A stretch of DNA of 64,000 nucleotides from Rhizobium sp. CCGE531. GTDB taxonomy: Bacteria > Pseudomonadota > Alphaproteobacteria > Rhizobiales > Rhizobiaceae. Below the pieces are notes generated by a model, which did not search any database, had not been told where the DNA came from, and saw only the letters and a list, made by a program, of their open reading frames with translations. The stretch is taken from NCBI RefSeq assembly GCF_003627795.1, contig NZ_CP032684.1:2519001-2583000 (forward strand), read 5' to 3'. The translations under genes were made by a program, and so were the position numbers. Of this stretch, positions 9,390 through 17,765 are shown one piece after another (the stretch's first letter is position 1; the number at the start of each line of letters is the position of its first letter).

Positions 9390-9486
9390 GAACGGTTCGG
9401 CATTTCACGAAATGGCGGAACCGTTCCATTCCCTTGTTTTACGCAATTCCGGGCGGAAAACCGCTTTTCGGCATCATGCTCTAGCT
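9390..9486 (+). repeat. Rhizobial intergenic palindromic element (RIME-like)
   Basis: The 120-bp gap between convergent genes holds two palindromic blocks. GAACGGTTC (9390-9398) pairs with GAACCGTTC (9418-9426) around inner CATTTC/GAAATG arms. Next comes a block that on the minus strand reads CTAGAGCATGATGCCG-like, then GGTTTTCC and GGAATTGCG. This second block matches my recollection of an abundant Rhizobiaceae intergenic mosaic element. It overlaps the stop codon of the downstream minus-strand gene. Confidence 0.6.
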
Positions 9487-10869
9487 CGAGGCCGGCTTTA
9501 TCACATCCATGATCCGCTTCAGCAGGATTTGCGGCCGGTAGCCCGCCCAGGCCGGCGTCAATCCCATCCGCACGACAACGAGATTGGCGGACGGAACGAT
9601 GGCCACCGTCTGGCCGTCGTGGCCGCTCATCCAGAACGTATCTGCGGGCAGGCCGAATTGCGCGTTCGAACCGCCGGGACCTGCAAGCCAGGCCTGAACC
9701 TGCGAGTAGACGCCCTCCGAAGCCTTCGTCGGCGTGCGCATGGCGCCGACAAACCCCTCAGGCAGCAGCCGATGCCCATTCCAGACTCCGTCCTGAAGCA
9801 GGAACTGACCGAAACGCGCCCAGTCGCGAGCATTGGCGTAAAGATAGGAACTGCCGACAAAGGTCCCGCGCTCATCGGCCTCCAAAACGGCGCTATACAT
9901 GCCGAGCGGTCCGAAAAGCGCCTCACGCGGATAGGAGACGGCTACGCTCAGATTGGGCAGCCGATTCATCCAGAGGCGTGAGAGCAGGGTTGCCGTGCCG
10001 CTCGAATAGCTGAAACGCTCGCCGGGAGCCTCGACCTGACGCGCGCCAGAGGCGATGCTTGTCGTATCCGGATCGAGATAGAGCATGCGGGTCACATCGG
10101 ACACGTTGCCATAGGATTCGTTGAAGACGAGACCGCTCTCCATGGCAAGGAGATCGCTGAGCTTGATGTTCTTGCGGTCGTCCGCGCTCCATTGCGGCAA
10201 CAGATTTTGATCGTCGAAAGACATGCGCCCCGCCAGCATCAGACGACCTATGATGGCGGCATTGACTGTTTTCGTCATGGACCAGCCGATGAGAGGTGTC
10301 GCCCTGTTGAAGCCGTCGCCATAGCCCTCGGCGACGATATGCCCGTCCTTGACGACCACGATCGCGCGCATCGCGGGCCCGGCGAGATCCGGGTTCGCGA
10401 CGATGTTGGCAAGCTTCGCGCCCTCCTCACCCTGCCCGGCGCTGACCGCATCCCCGTCCGGCCACAGCGCATCGCTCTTCGGTGCCTTGACCTTGTTCAG
10501 GAAGACGGCGCTGCGTGCCGCCTGCAAATCGCCATCGGGCACCGCCGTGCAGCCGAGCGCCCCGCGATAAAGCGCATAGTTCGGCGCAAACAGGCCAAGA
10601 AAACGGGCGGTCACTATGCCTTCGTCGCGATCGACGGAAACGCGAATGAGCTTCAGCGCCGGATTGCCCGGAGCCTGCACGTCTTCTTCCAGCACCTTAT
10701 CCGGATCGCGTTTTGCCACGAACGTGTTCGAGCAGACGATCTTCGCGGCATAGCCATCACCGACCCTGAGCAATTCCGGCGGATAAAGGGAAAGCCAGAT
10801 GGCTCCGCCGACGACAATGATCAGCAGCAAAACAATAAGAGCCCCGATCACTCTCGATATCAAACGCAT
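9481..10869 (-). CDS. Membrane-anchored serine hydrolase of the class C beta-lactamase / 6-aminohexanoate-dimer hydrolase family
   Basis: 462 residues starting MRLISRVIGALIVLLLIIVVGG, an N-terminal membrane anchor or uncleaved signal. The penicillin-binding fold follows: catalytic SxxK in GWSMTKTVNAA, YxN-equivalent YSSGTATLLSR and the third motif HDGQT (KTG-box position). It resembles NylB-like amide/ester hydrolases and the EstB group more than true AmpC, so beta-lactam resistance should not be assumed. ATG 10869 is preceded by GGAGG at 9 nt. It is divergent from btaA. Substrate is unknown. Confidence 0.85.
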   Translation of the reverse strand: MRLISRVIGALIVLLLIIVVGGAIWLSLYPPELLRVGDGYAAKIVCSNTFVAKRDPDKVLEEDVQAPGNPALKLIRVSVDRDEGIVTARFLGLFAPNYALYRGALGCTAVPDGDLQAARSAVFLNKVKAPKSDALWPDGDAVSAGQGEEGAKLANIVANPDLAGPAMRAIVVVKDGHIVAEGYGDGFNRATPLIGWSMTKTVNAAIIGRLMLAGRMSFDDQNLLPQWSADDRKNIKLSDLLAMESGLVFNESYGNVSDVTRMLYLDPDTTSIASGARQVEAPGERFSYSSGTATLLSRLWMNRLPNLSVAVSYPREALFGPLGMYSAVLEADERGTFVGSSYLYANARDWARFGQFLLQDGVWNGHRLLPEGFVGAMRTPTKASEGVYSQVQAWLAGPGGSNAQFGLPADTFWMSGHDGQTVAIVPSANLVVVRMGLTPAWAGYRPQILLKRIMDVIKPASS

Positions 10870-10993
10870 GTCACACACCCTCCAAAAGGTAGGCGGAGAC
10901 AATCAGGAAACGCAGCAAGATGAAAGACCTATGATGGCCGCTGCTCCTTAAATATGTGCAAGGGCGCTTTTCCGTCGGATCCGCCAACAGCCC

Positions 10994-11011
10994 ACGTCAT
11001 CAGACTGTAGC
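10994..11011 (+). promoter_or_regulatory. Candidate Pho box upstream of btaA
   Basis: ACGTCAT-CAGA-CTGTAGC gives two 7-bp half-sites 11 bp apart, matching the spacing of the PhoB target (CTGTCAT-N4-CTGTCAT) with 5/7 and 4/7 identities. It lies 50-67 bp before the btaA start, where PhoB control is expected because betaine lipids are made under phosphate starvation. The match is degenerate. Confidence 0.45.
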
Positions 11012-11060
11012 ATTGCCGGGTTACACGCCCTGAACTTCACAAATCGGTGACAAGACTCAG

Positions 11061-12308
11061 ATGACGGAATTCGCCCCGGATGCCGGTCTCCAAAAGAACC
11101 GGAAACTCAAGGACGCTCTCCTGCAGCACAAGGCGCTGTCCAAGGCCGGCCTCTCCGAGCGGCTCTTCGGAATGTTGTTTTCCGGCCTTGTTTATCCGCA
11201 AATCTGGGAAGATCCGGATATCGACATGGAGGCGATGGAGCTTCAGCCGCATCACCGCATCGTGACTATCGGTTCCGGCGGCTGCAACATGCTCGCCTAC
11301 CTCTCGCAGAGCCCCGCCTCGATCGATGTCGTCGACCTGAACCGCCATCACATCGCACTCAACAAGCTGAAGCTCGCAGCCTTCCGCTTGCTGCCTGGTC
11401 ATACGGATCTGGTGCGCTTCTTCGGCACGCCTGATGTTAACGCCAACAGCCAGGCCTACGACCAGTTCATCGCATCGCGCCTCGACAGTGCAACCGCGGA
11501 CTATTGGAGCGGTCGCGACCTCTATGGCCGCCGCCGGATCACGGTCTTCAACCGCAATATCTACAAGACCGGCCTTCTCGGCCGCTTCATCGGCGCAGCC
11601 CATGTGCTGGCGCGCTTGAATGGCGTTCGTCTCGACAAGATGACGCAAGCCCGCACCATGCGCGAGCAGCGCCAGTTCTTCGAGGAAGAGATCGCACCGA
11701 TCTTCGACAAGCGGGTCGTTCGCTGGCTGCTCGGCCGCAAGAGCTCGCTCTTCGGTCTCGGCATCCCGCCACAGCAGTATGACGAACTCGCAAGCCTTGC
11801 CGGCGACGACTCCATTTCTGCCGTGCTGAAGCACCGTCTTGAAAAGCTCGCCTGCCACTTCCCCATGCGCGACAACTATTTTGCCTGGCAGGCATTTGCG
11901 CGTCGCTACGCCGCCCAGGGTCAGGGTCCGCTGCCCACCTATCTCAAGCCGGAGCACTATGCCGCGATCCGCGCCAATGCCGACCGCGTCGACGTGCATC
12001 ATGCCAATTTCATCGAGCTTCTGGCCTCCAAGCCGGCTGCCTCGCGCGATCGCTACATCTTGCTCGATGCGCAGGATTGGATGACGGACGAACAGCTCAA
12101 CCACCTCTGGGCCGAGATTACCCGCACGGCGCGTGAAGGCGCCCGCGTCATCTTCCGCACCGCCGCTGAAAAGAGCATCATCGAAGGTCGTCTTTCTCCG
12201 GCAATCCGCGACCAGTGGGTCTATTTCGAGGAGCGTTCACAGGAGCTCAATGCACGGGACCGCTCGGCCATCTACGGCGGCTTCCACATCTACGGGAAAA
12301 AAGCGTGA
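11061..12308 (+). CDS. btaA: S-adenosylmethionine:diacylglycerol 3-amino-3-carboxypropyltransferase BtaA
   Basis: 415-residue DUF3419-family enzyme that moves the homoserine moiety of SAM onto diacylglycerol to give diacylglyceryl-homoserine, the first step of DGTS betaine-lipid synthesis. The opening GLVYPQIWEDPDIDMEAM and the SAM-site-like IVTIGSGGCNMLAYL (DVVDLNRHH following) are hallmarks. The C-terminal part, ILLDAQDWM and WVYFEERS, completes the family pattern. ATG 11061 starts the protein; the stop TGA overlaps the GTG of btaB by 4 nt. A degenerate Pho box lies upstream. Pairing with a small methyltransferase gene fixes the assignment. Confidence 0.95.
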   Translation: MTEFAPDAGLQKNRKLKDALLQHKALSKAGLSERLFGMLFSGLVYPQIWEDPDIDMEAMELQPHHRIVTIGSGGCNMLAYLSQSPASIDVVDLNRHHIALNKLKLAAFRLLPGHTDLVRFFGTPDVNANSQAYDQFIASRLDSATADYWSGRDLYGRRRITVFNRNIYKTGLLGRFIGAAHVLARLNGVRLDKMTQARTMREQRQFFEEEIAPIFDKRVVRWLLGRKSSLFGLGIPPQQYDELASLAGDDSISAVLKHRLEKLACHFPMRDNYFAWQAFARRYAAQGQGPLPTYLKPEHYAAIRANADRVDVHHANFIELLASKPAASRDRYILLDAQDWMTDEQLNHLWAEITRTAREGARVIFRTAAEKSIIEGRLSPAIRDQWVYFEERSQELNARDRSAIYGGFHIYGKKA

Positions 12309-12979
12309 GCCAGGCGGATACGGGCATAGAAACCAGCGCGAACAATCATGCCAAACTGATGGATGGCATGTACCGCTATCAGCGCCATATCTATGACCTG
12401 ACCCGCAAATACTACCTGTTCGGGCGTGACCGCACGATCGAGCATCTGAATGTGCCGGCCGGCGGCTCCTTCCTGGAAGTGGGCTGCGGCACCGGCCGCA
12501 ACATGTTGCTCGCCTATCGCCGCTTCCCTTCAGCTCGCTTCTACGGCCTTGACATCTCGCAGGAGATGCTGATTTCGGCGCGAAATAATTTCCTCGGCCT
12601 GAAGCAGATGCCGGATTTTCGCGTTGCCGATGCCACGGCCTTTGCGCCCTCTGATTTCGGCGTTAGCGGGTTCGACCGCGTGATGATTTCCTATGCGCTG
12701 TCGATGATCCCGGACTGGAAAAGCGCAATCGGCGCCTCGCTCGATGCCGTTGCTCCGGGCGGCGAACTGCATATCGTCGATTTCGGCCAGCAGGAAGGGC
12801 TTCCGAGCTGGTTCAGGGCGCTTTTGAAGGGTTGGTTGAAGAAGTTCCACGTCGACCCGCGCGCCGACCTTCTGACCGTGTTTGAAGACAAGGCCCAAGC
12901 ACGTGGCATGTCCGTGAAGTCCGAAAGGATCGGTCGCGGTTATGCCTGGCGCGCTGTGGCAAGCAAGCCCGGCGCCTGA
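12305..12979 (+). CDS. btaB: Diacylglyceryl-homoserine N-methyltransferase BtaB
   Basis: 224-residue class I SAM methyltransferase. SAM motif I is FLEVGCGTGRNML, the following acidic strand is FYGLDISQEML, and GGELHIVDFGQQEGLP is the post-motif. In rhizobia BtaB trimethylates diacylglyceryl-homoserine to DGTS. GTG 12305 is chosen because it overlaps the btaA stop (GTGA), giving translational coupling; the frame upstream of it lies inside btaA. The N-terminal DGMYRYQRHIYDLTRKYYLFGRD region is typical of BtaB. Expected to be expressed with btaA under phosphate limitation. Confidence 0.94.
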   Translation: MSQADTGIETSANNHAKLMDGMYRYQRHIYDLTRKYYLFGRDRTIEHLNVPAGGSFLEVGCGTGRNMLLAYRRFPSARFYGLDISQEMLISARNNFLGLKQMPDFRVADATAFAPSDFGVSGFDRVMISYALSMIPDWKSAIGASLDAVAPGGELHIVDFGQQEGLPSWFRALLKGWLKKFHVDPRADLLTVFEDKAQARGMSVKSERIGRGYAWRAVASKPGA

Positions 12980-13192
12980 GCGACGGCGGATTCCAGCGCA
13001 AAATCCGTCAAAGAATGCGCCAAGCATAAGAATTTGCTTGAAGATAACGTATTTTTTACGTTGATATGGTGAATAAAGTGGCAAGGCCAGCCGGCAACGG
13101 TATGGTCTGCCGCTCTTTCGGATTCTCGGGGACCATATTACGGAAGCCAAGTCTTGGGGCAGCAAGATCACTCGCGCCATAACGGGTTACAC

Positions 13193-13984
13193 ATGCGCCG
13201 GCTTCTGGCATGCCTACTGCCGCTCGCCCTTTTCTTGAATAGTTGCACGACAGGCTATGACGCTCTCTCGACGGCAGCCCTTCCCAAGACCAGGTTCAGC
13301 GATACGAAGCCGCAGGATTTCGGCCGCGACCATCCGCAGCGCCATCCTATCCACGGCATCGACATTTCCAAATGGCAGGGCGATATCGATTGGAAAGCCG
13401 TGAAGGGCTCAGGTGTGGCCTTCGTCTTCATCAAGGCGACCGAGGGCAAGGACCGGATCGATCCGCGCTTTACCGAATACTGGCAGGAAGCCAGTGCCGC
13501 GGGACTTCTGCACGCGCCCTATCATTTCTTTTATTTCTGCTCCACCGCCGACGAGCAGGCCGACTGGTTCATCCGCAACGTGCCGAAGGATACAATGGCG
13601 CTTCCGCCAGTCGTCGACGTCGAATGGAACCCAGGCTCCCCGACCTGCAAGACCAGACCGGCTCCTGAAACGGTGCGAACGGAAATCAAGCGCTTCATGG
13701 ATCGCCTCGAAGCCTATTACGGCAAACGCCCGATCATCTATACGTCGGTCGATTTTCATCGCGAAAATCTCGTCGGCTATTTCAAGGATTACCACTTCTG
13801 GGTCCGCTCGGTCGCCAAGCATCCGAAAGAGATCTATGCCGATCGCAGCTGGGCCTTCTGGCAATATACCTCGACCGGGGTTATCCCCGGTATCAAAGGT
13901 CCGACTGATATCAATGTTTTCTCCGGCTCCGAGCGGAACTGGCAAAACTGGGTGGCGGCAGTAGAAAAGCAAGGAAATTCTTAA
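13193..13984 (+). CDS. GH25 family muramidase (lysozyme), lipoprotein-like
   Basis: 263 residues. The N-terminus MRRLLACLLPLALFLNSC is a signal sequence with a plausible lipobox cysteine. The GH25 (Chalaropsis lysozyme) barrel follows: HGIDISKWQGDIDW with the first catalytic Asp, FVFIKATEG, PYHFFYF, the paired acid residues in VVDVEW, PIIYTS and WAFWQYTSTG. It would cleave beta-1,4 MurNAc-GlcNAc bonds. ATG 13193 begins the signal peptide; a TTG start 39 nt upstream would prepend polar residues. GH25 enzymes occur in many rhizobia; a phage origin is not indicated by neighbours. Confidence 0.92.
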   Translation: MRRLLACLLPLALFLNSCTTGYDALSTAALPKTRFSDTKPQDFGRDHPQRHPIHGIDISKWQGDIDWKAVKGSGVAFVFIKATEGKDRIDPRFTEYWQEASAAGLLHAPYHFFYFCSTADEQADWFIRNVPKDTMALPPVVDVEWNPGSPTCKTRPAPETVRTEIKRFMDRLEAYYGKRPIIYTSVDFHRENLVGYFKDYHFWVRSVAKHPKEIYADRSWAFWQYTSTGVIPGIKGPTDINVFSGSERNWQNWVAAVEKQGNS

Positions 13985-14064
13985 GGCCGACTCCACTTCA
14001 CTCTTGCTTATGTCACAATCTTCTGTGAAAGCGACCCTATTCTATCACCTGGGAAGGATCGCTC

Positions 14065-15309
14065 ATGGATCGTCACACCATTCGACGCAGCGCTCTTGCG
14101 TTGCTCTTCGCTTCAGCCATGACCGGTACGGCTCTGGCTCAGAGCGCGGCTCCGGCCGCAGTGCCGCCCGCCAGCAGCGACGCCACTCCGAAAGTAGCCT
14201 GTGGTGGCGATCTCGCGAGCTTCCTGGCTGGTGTGAAAGCTGAAGCGATTGCTGATGGCGCCAATGCCGCCGCGGCCGACAAGACGCTGGCCGGCGCGCA
14301 GATCGACCAGAAGGTTCTCGCCATGGACCGCAGCCAGGGCGTCTTCCGCCAGACCTTCCTCGAATTCTCTCAGCGTACCGTCAGCCAGGGCCGTCTCGAT
14401 ATCGGCCGCCAAAAGATGAAGCAATATGCCGACGTCTTCGCCAAGGCCGAAAAGGACTATGGCGTTCCTCCCGGCGTCATCACCGCCTTCTGGGCCATGG
14501 AAACGGACTTTGGCGCCGTTCAGGGCAATTTCAACACCCGCAACGCGCTGGTCACCCTCTCGCACGATTGCCGCCGGCCGGACTTCTTCCGTCCGCGCCT
14601 GATCGCGCTGATCGAGCTGGTGCAGCGTGGCGACGTTGACCCGGAAACGACCACGGGTGCATGGGCTGGCGAAATCGGCCAGACGCAGATGCTGCCCCCC
14701 GATATCATCGCTTACGGCACCGATGGTGATGGCGATGGCCATGTGAATTTGAAGAGCAGCGCGCCCGACGTCATCCTGACCACGGCAAGGTTCCTTCAGC
14801 ACCTTGGCTTCCAGCGCGGTCAACCCTGGCTGCAGGAAGTCACGGTACCGGATAATCTCCCCTGGGAAAAATCCGGTATCGGCGGCACGCTCACGGCAGC
14901 TGATTGGTTCCAGCTCGGCATCAAGCCCCGCGACGGCGACACGAACTTCGGTTCATTGCCCGCTGCCCTCATCCTGCCGCAGGGCCGCAAGGGTCCGGCC
15001 TTCCTGACCTATCCGAATTACAATACCTATCTCGGCTGGAACCAGTCGTTCATCTACACAACATCCGCAGCCTATTTCGCCACCCGGTTTGCCGGCATTC
15101 CGCCCTACAACAAGGGCATGCCCGAGGGGGGCCTGAACGACACCGACATGAAGGCGCTTCAGACCAAGCTCGTGGCGCGCGGCTACGATGTCGGCAAGAT
15201 CGACGGCATTCTCGGCTCCGGCACACGCATCGCCATCCAGAAGGAACAATTCCGCCTCGGCATGCCGGCGGACGGCTGGGCAACCACTGCGCTCCTCAAC
15301 GCGCTTTGA
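14065..15309 (+). CDS. Periplasmic lytic murein transglycosylase, MltB-type (SLT_2) with PG-binding domain
   Basis: 414 residues. The signal peptide (MDRHTIRRSALALLFASAM...ALA-QS) is followed by an SLT_2 domain: KDYGVPPGVITAFWAMETDFG contains the catalytic Glu. GEIGQTQMLPPDIIAYGTDGDGDG and SAPDVILTTARFL follow. Residues from about 350 (NDTDMKALQTKLVARGYDVGKIDGILGSGTR) form a PG_binding_1 domain. It cleaves glycan strands with 1,6-anhydroMurNAc formation. ATG 14065 has GGAAGGA about 8 nt upstream. A strong terminator follows at 15331. It is the fifth peptidoglycan hydrolase in the first 15 kb. Confidence 0.94.
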   Translation: MDRHTIRRSALALLFASAMTGTALAQSAAPAAVPPASSDATPKVACGGDLASFLAGVKAEAIADGANAAAADKTLAGAQIDQKVLAMDRSQGVFRQTFLEFSQRTVSQGRLDIGRQKMKQYADVFAKAEKDYGVPPGVITAFWAMETDFGAVQGNFNTRNALVTLSHDCRRPDFFRPRLIALIELVQRGDVDPETTTGAWAGEIGQTQMLPPDIIAYGTDGDGDGHVNLKSSAPDVILTTARFLQHLGFQRGQPWLQEVTVPDNLPWEKSGIGGTLTAADWFQLGIKPRDGDTNFGSLPAALILPQGRKGPAFLTYPNYNTYLGWNQSFIYTTSAAYFATRFAGIPPYNKGMPEGGLNDTDMKALQTKLVARGYDVGKIDGILGSGTRIAIQKEQFRLGMPADGWATTALLNAL

Positions 15310-15330
15310 TCACTCCTGCTTCTCGATCGA

Positions 15331-15356
15331 AAAGGCGGCCGCGAGCCGCCTTTTTT
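15331..15356 (+). terminator. Rho-independent terminator after the MltB-type gene
   Basis: AAAGGCGGC-CGCGA-GCCGCC followed by TTTTTT: a 6-8 bp GC stem with a U-run, 22 nt after the stop. Confidence 0.9.
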
Positions 15357-15471
15357 GTTTGCGGCAGCCTTCGCCAGCCCCTCACGAGCCAGCCGCCGCG
15401 CATCCCGCCAGAAAACGGGTGGAACCCAGGCCCTCTTCCAGGTTACATGAACCGAAACGGGGGAGATGATG

Positions 15472-16398
15472 ATGGGTAACGAAAACAGGATGAGTGCCTC
15501 GACCTGGGGGCTGCTTCTATTGCTGGGGCTGATCTGGGGCGGTTCGTTCTTCTTTGCCCGTATTGCGGTCCATCACGTTCCGCCCTTTACGCTCGTCCTT
15601 CTGCGCCTGTCACTGGCAGCGCTAGCACTGCATCTCTACCTTGCCGGTCGCTTTGGCATTTATCAGGTGTTGCGGACCCAATGGCGGCAATTTCTCCTGC
15701 TGGGGCTCATCAACAATGCCGTGCCGCATACCCTGATCTTCTTCGGTCAGACGCAGATGGGCGCCGGTCTTGCCTCCATCCTCAACGCGACCACGCCGAT
15801 CTGGACCGTCCTGATCGGCAACCAGCTGACCACCGACGAACGCCTCACTCCGGCCAAGCTCATCGGCTGTTTCACAGGGCTGATCGGGACGGCAGTGCTA
15901 CTCGGACCAAGCGTCACCACCGGCGGCTCTGTTCCCTTCTGGGCGCTGTCGCTGCCAATTCTCGCGGCGATTTCCTATGGTTTTGCCGCGATCTACGCCA
16001 AGCGCTTCAAGGGCATCGCCCCACCCGTCGTTGCGGCCGGTCAATTGACCGGCTCCTCGCTGATCATGTTGCCGGTCGCTATGATCGTTGACCAACCCTG
16101 GTCTCTTGCGGCGCCGCCGGCGACGGCGATAGCCGCTATTCCGGGCTTGGCGCTGCTGTCGACAGCTTTCGCCTATATTCTCTACTTTCGCATCATGGCG
16201 CTTGCCGGCGCCACGAACGCTTCGCTTGTGACCCTGCTGGTGCCGCCGAGCGCCCTTCTGCTTGGCTTCTTGTTCCTGGATGAGCGACTTGGCTTCGCTG
16301 AGATCGCCGGCATGTTGCTGATCGGCGCGGGCCTGCTTGTCCTTGACGGCCGGCTTTATGCATGGATGAAACACGGCGTAAGAACGCGCGCAACATGA
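15472..16398 (+). CDS. EamA/DMT-family transporter
   Basis: About 308 residues, roughly ten hydrophobic helices in two EamA repeats (WGLLLLLGLIWGGSFFFARIA at the start; second repeat from about residue 155, FWALSLPILAAISYGFAAIYAKR). DMT-family carriers usually export metabolites or amino acids; the substrate is unknown. Three consecutive ATGs occur at 15466, 15469 and 15472. I chose the third because GGGGAG ends at 15465 and only that start leaves a normal 6-nt spacer; a later ATG at 15490 is also possible. It is monocistronic after the terminator at 15331. Confidence 0.87.
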   Translation: MGNENRMSASTWGLLLLLGLIWGGSFFFARIAVHHVPPFTLVLLRLSLAALALHLYLAGRFGIYQVLRTQWRQFLLLGLINNAVPHTLIFFGQTQMGAGLASILNATTPIWTVLIGNQLTTDERLTPAKLIGCFTGLIGTAVLLGPSVTTGGSVPFWALSLPILAAISYGFAAIYAKRFKGIAPPVVAAGQLTGSSLIMLPVAMIVDQPWSLAAPPATAIAAIPGLALLSTAFAYILYFRIMALAGATNASLVTLLVPPSALLLGFLFLDERLGFAEIAGMLLIGAGLLVLDGRLYAWMKHGVRTRAT

Positions 16399-16614
16399 TC
16401 TAACGTTCCACCGGGCGGGCTGCGGTCACAGCATGTTAATACTTATTCACAACCCGTCACCTAGCGAGCGATCCTAATTTTCGCAGCAAAATCAAAATAC
16501 TGCCGCGATTCCCTGAATCGAAACGCCAACCTCATGCCGCGTCGCAGCATCGAATTTGCTTTCCAAACGACATATTTTCGACATAAAATTTAACGGCTGA
16601 CTGAGGAGGAAGAC

Positions 16615-16692
16615 ATGGGATTGACGCGATCCATCAACGTCCTGGTGGTCGGTGCGGCCTTCGCTTTCGTCGTGACGATGCTTTTCATCTGA
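16615..16692 (+). CDS. 25-residue single-pass membrane peptide
   Basis: Very short open frame starting MGLTRSINVLVVG and ending VVTMLFI. After a basic TRS N-terminus the whole chain is one hydrophobic helix, as in small membrane peptides that bind larger complexes. Support: a textbook Shine-Dalgarno GAGGAGG 7 nt before the ATG, an AT-rich promoter-like upstream region and a strong terminator 65 nt downstream. Together these make an isolated transcription unit with nothing else in it. I do not recognise a named family. Reading frames on the opposite strand look random. Confidence 0.7.
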   Translation: MGLTRSINVLVVGAAFAFVVTMLFI

Positions 16693-16756
16693 CGGCTTTG
16701 ACGAAATTCGCAGACGATCAAACTCCGAAAAGCTAACAAAACCCCTGCTTCATTAG

Positions 16757-16790
16757 AAAAGCGCATGCCCGAGCTGGACATGCGCTTTTT
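16757..16790. terminator. Bidirectional terminator between the 25-aa peptide gene and metF
   Basis: AAAAGCGCATG (16757-16767) pairs with CATGCGCTTTT (16779-16789), an 11-bp stem with U-runs on both strands. It can serve the small plus-strand gene and the minus-strand metF operon. Confidence 0.9.
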
Positions 16791-16861
16791 CATGTCAGGC
16801 GAAATGCGCGAAATCAAAGACCTAAAGTGCAGGAAGCGAATCTGAAAGATCGCGACGCGCT

Positions 16862-17764
16862 TTAGGCGGCCGCGCCGGCGCGCGCATCCACCTTGCGCTG
16901 AAGGCCAAGCCGTTCGAGGACGGCTGAGACGAGCGGCGAGCGATTCATCGTGTAGAGATGAAACTCATGAATGCCGCGACGTATCAGATCCTGGATCTGC
17001 TCGGCTGCGACGTCCGCGGCGACCTTGGCGCGCTCCTCGACATTCTCGTCCAGGCCGTCGAAACGCTTGTCAAGCCGGGACGGGATGCTGGCGCCACAGG
17101 CGCCGGCAAAGCGCTTGAGCTGGGTGAGGTTCTGGATCGGCATGATACCGGGCACGATGGGAATCCAGACGCCGGCCGCGCGAACGCGATCATGATAGCG
17201 CTCGAACGCATCATTATCGAAGAAGAACTGGGTCAGCGCCCGGTCGGCGCCATTCTCGGCCTTGCGCTTCAGCATGTCGATATCCGCAGCGGTATCGCGG
17301 CTCTCCGGATGTTTTTCCGGATAGGCGGATACAGAAATATCGAAATCGCCGCGCTCGCGCAAAGCCCCCACCAGTTCGGCGGCATTGGCGTAACCGCCCG
17401 GATGCGGCTGATAGGCCGAGCCGACACCACCAGGCGGATCACCGCGCAGAGCGACGAAACGGTGAACACCCGCGGCAAGGAACTCGTCGATCACACGATG
17501 CGTATCTTCGCGCGTCGCACCGACACAGGTGAGATGCGATGCCGTCGTGAACGGTGTTTCATGGATCATCTTGCGCACGGCGGAAAGCGTCGGGGCCTTG
17601 GTCGTGCCGCCTGCACCGTAGGTCACGGAAACGAACTCTGGCTCCCAATCGCTAAGGTCTGCAACGGTGGCCCATAGCTGCTGCTCCGCTTCTTCCGACT
17701 TCGGCGGAAAAAACTCGAAGGAGACGCGGATACCGTCATTCCGATTTTCGGATCTCGAAGACAT
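16862..17764 (-). CDS. metF: 5,10-methylenetetrahydrofolate reductase
   Basis: 300-residue FAD-dependent TIM barrel that makes 5-methyl-THF, the methyl donor for methionine synthase. Motifs: VSFEFFPPKSEEAE (family signature with the catalytic Glu region), SVTYGAGGTTK, HLTCVGATRED, ALRGDPPGG, FFFDNDAF and VPGIMPIQNL. Length is normal for bacterial MetF. Its ATG lies 1 nt after the stop of the ArsR-methyltransferase gene, so the two form one operon. The promoter carries a palindrome shared with metH (55776-59540), which uses the product of MetF. Confidence 0.97.
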   Translation of the reverse strand: MSSRSENRNDGIRVSFEFFPPKSEEAEQQLWATVADLSDWEPEFVSVTYGAGGTTKAPTLSAVRKMIHETPFTTASHLTCVGATREDTHRVIDEFLAAGVHRFVALRGDPPGGVGSAYQPHPGGYANAAELVGALRERGDFDISVSAYPEKHPESRDTAADIDMLKRKAENGADRALTQFFFDNDAFERYHDRVRAAGVWIPIVPGIMPIQNLTQLKRFAGACGASIPSRLDKRFDGLDENVEERAKVAADVAAEQIQDLIRRGIHEFHLYTMNRSPLVSAVLERLGLQRKVDARAGAAA

Positions 17765-17765
17765 G

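Noticed and set aside
9481..10869. Antibiotic-resistance beta-lactamase
   Set aside because: Motifs fit the broader serine hydrolase family (HDGQT rather than KTG) with a membrane anchor; no AmpR or resistance context.
11037..12104. 355-codon minus-strand frame
   Set aside because: Antisense to btaA; no recognisable domain, and btaA has the conserved protein sequence.
13193..13984. Prophage remnant signalled by a GH25 lysozyme
   Set aside because: No holin, tail, integrase or att-like sequence nearby, and the protein has a lipoprotein-type signal typical of chromosomal wall enzymes.
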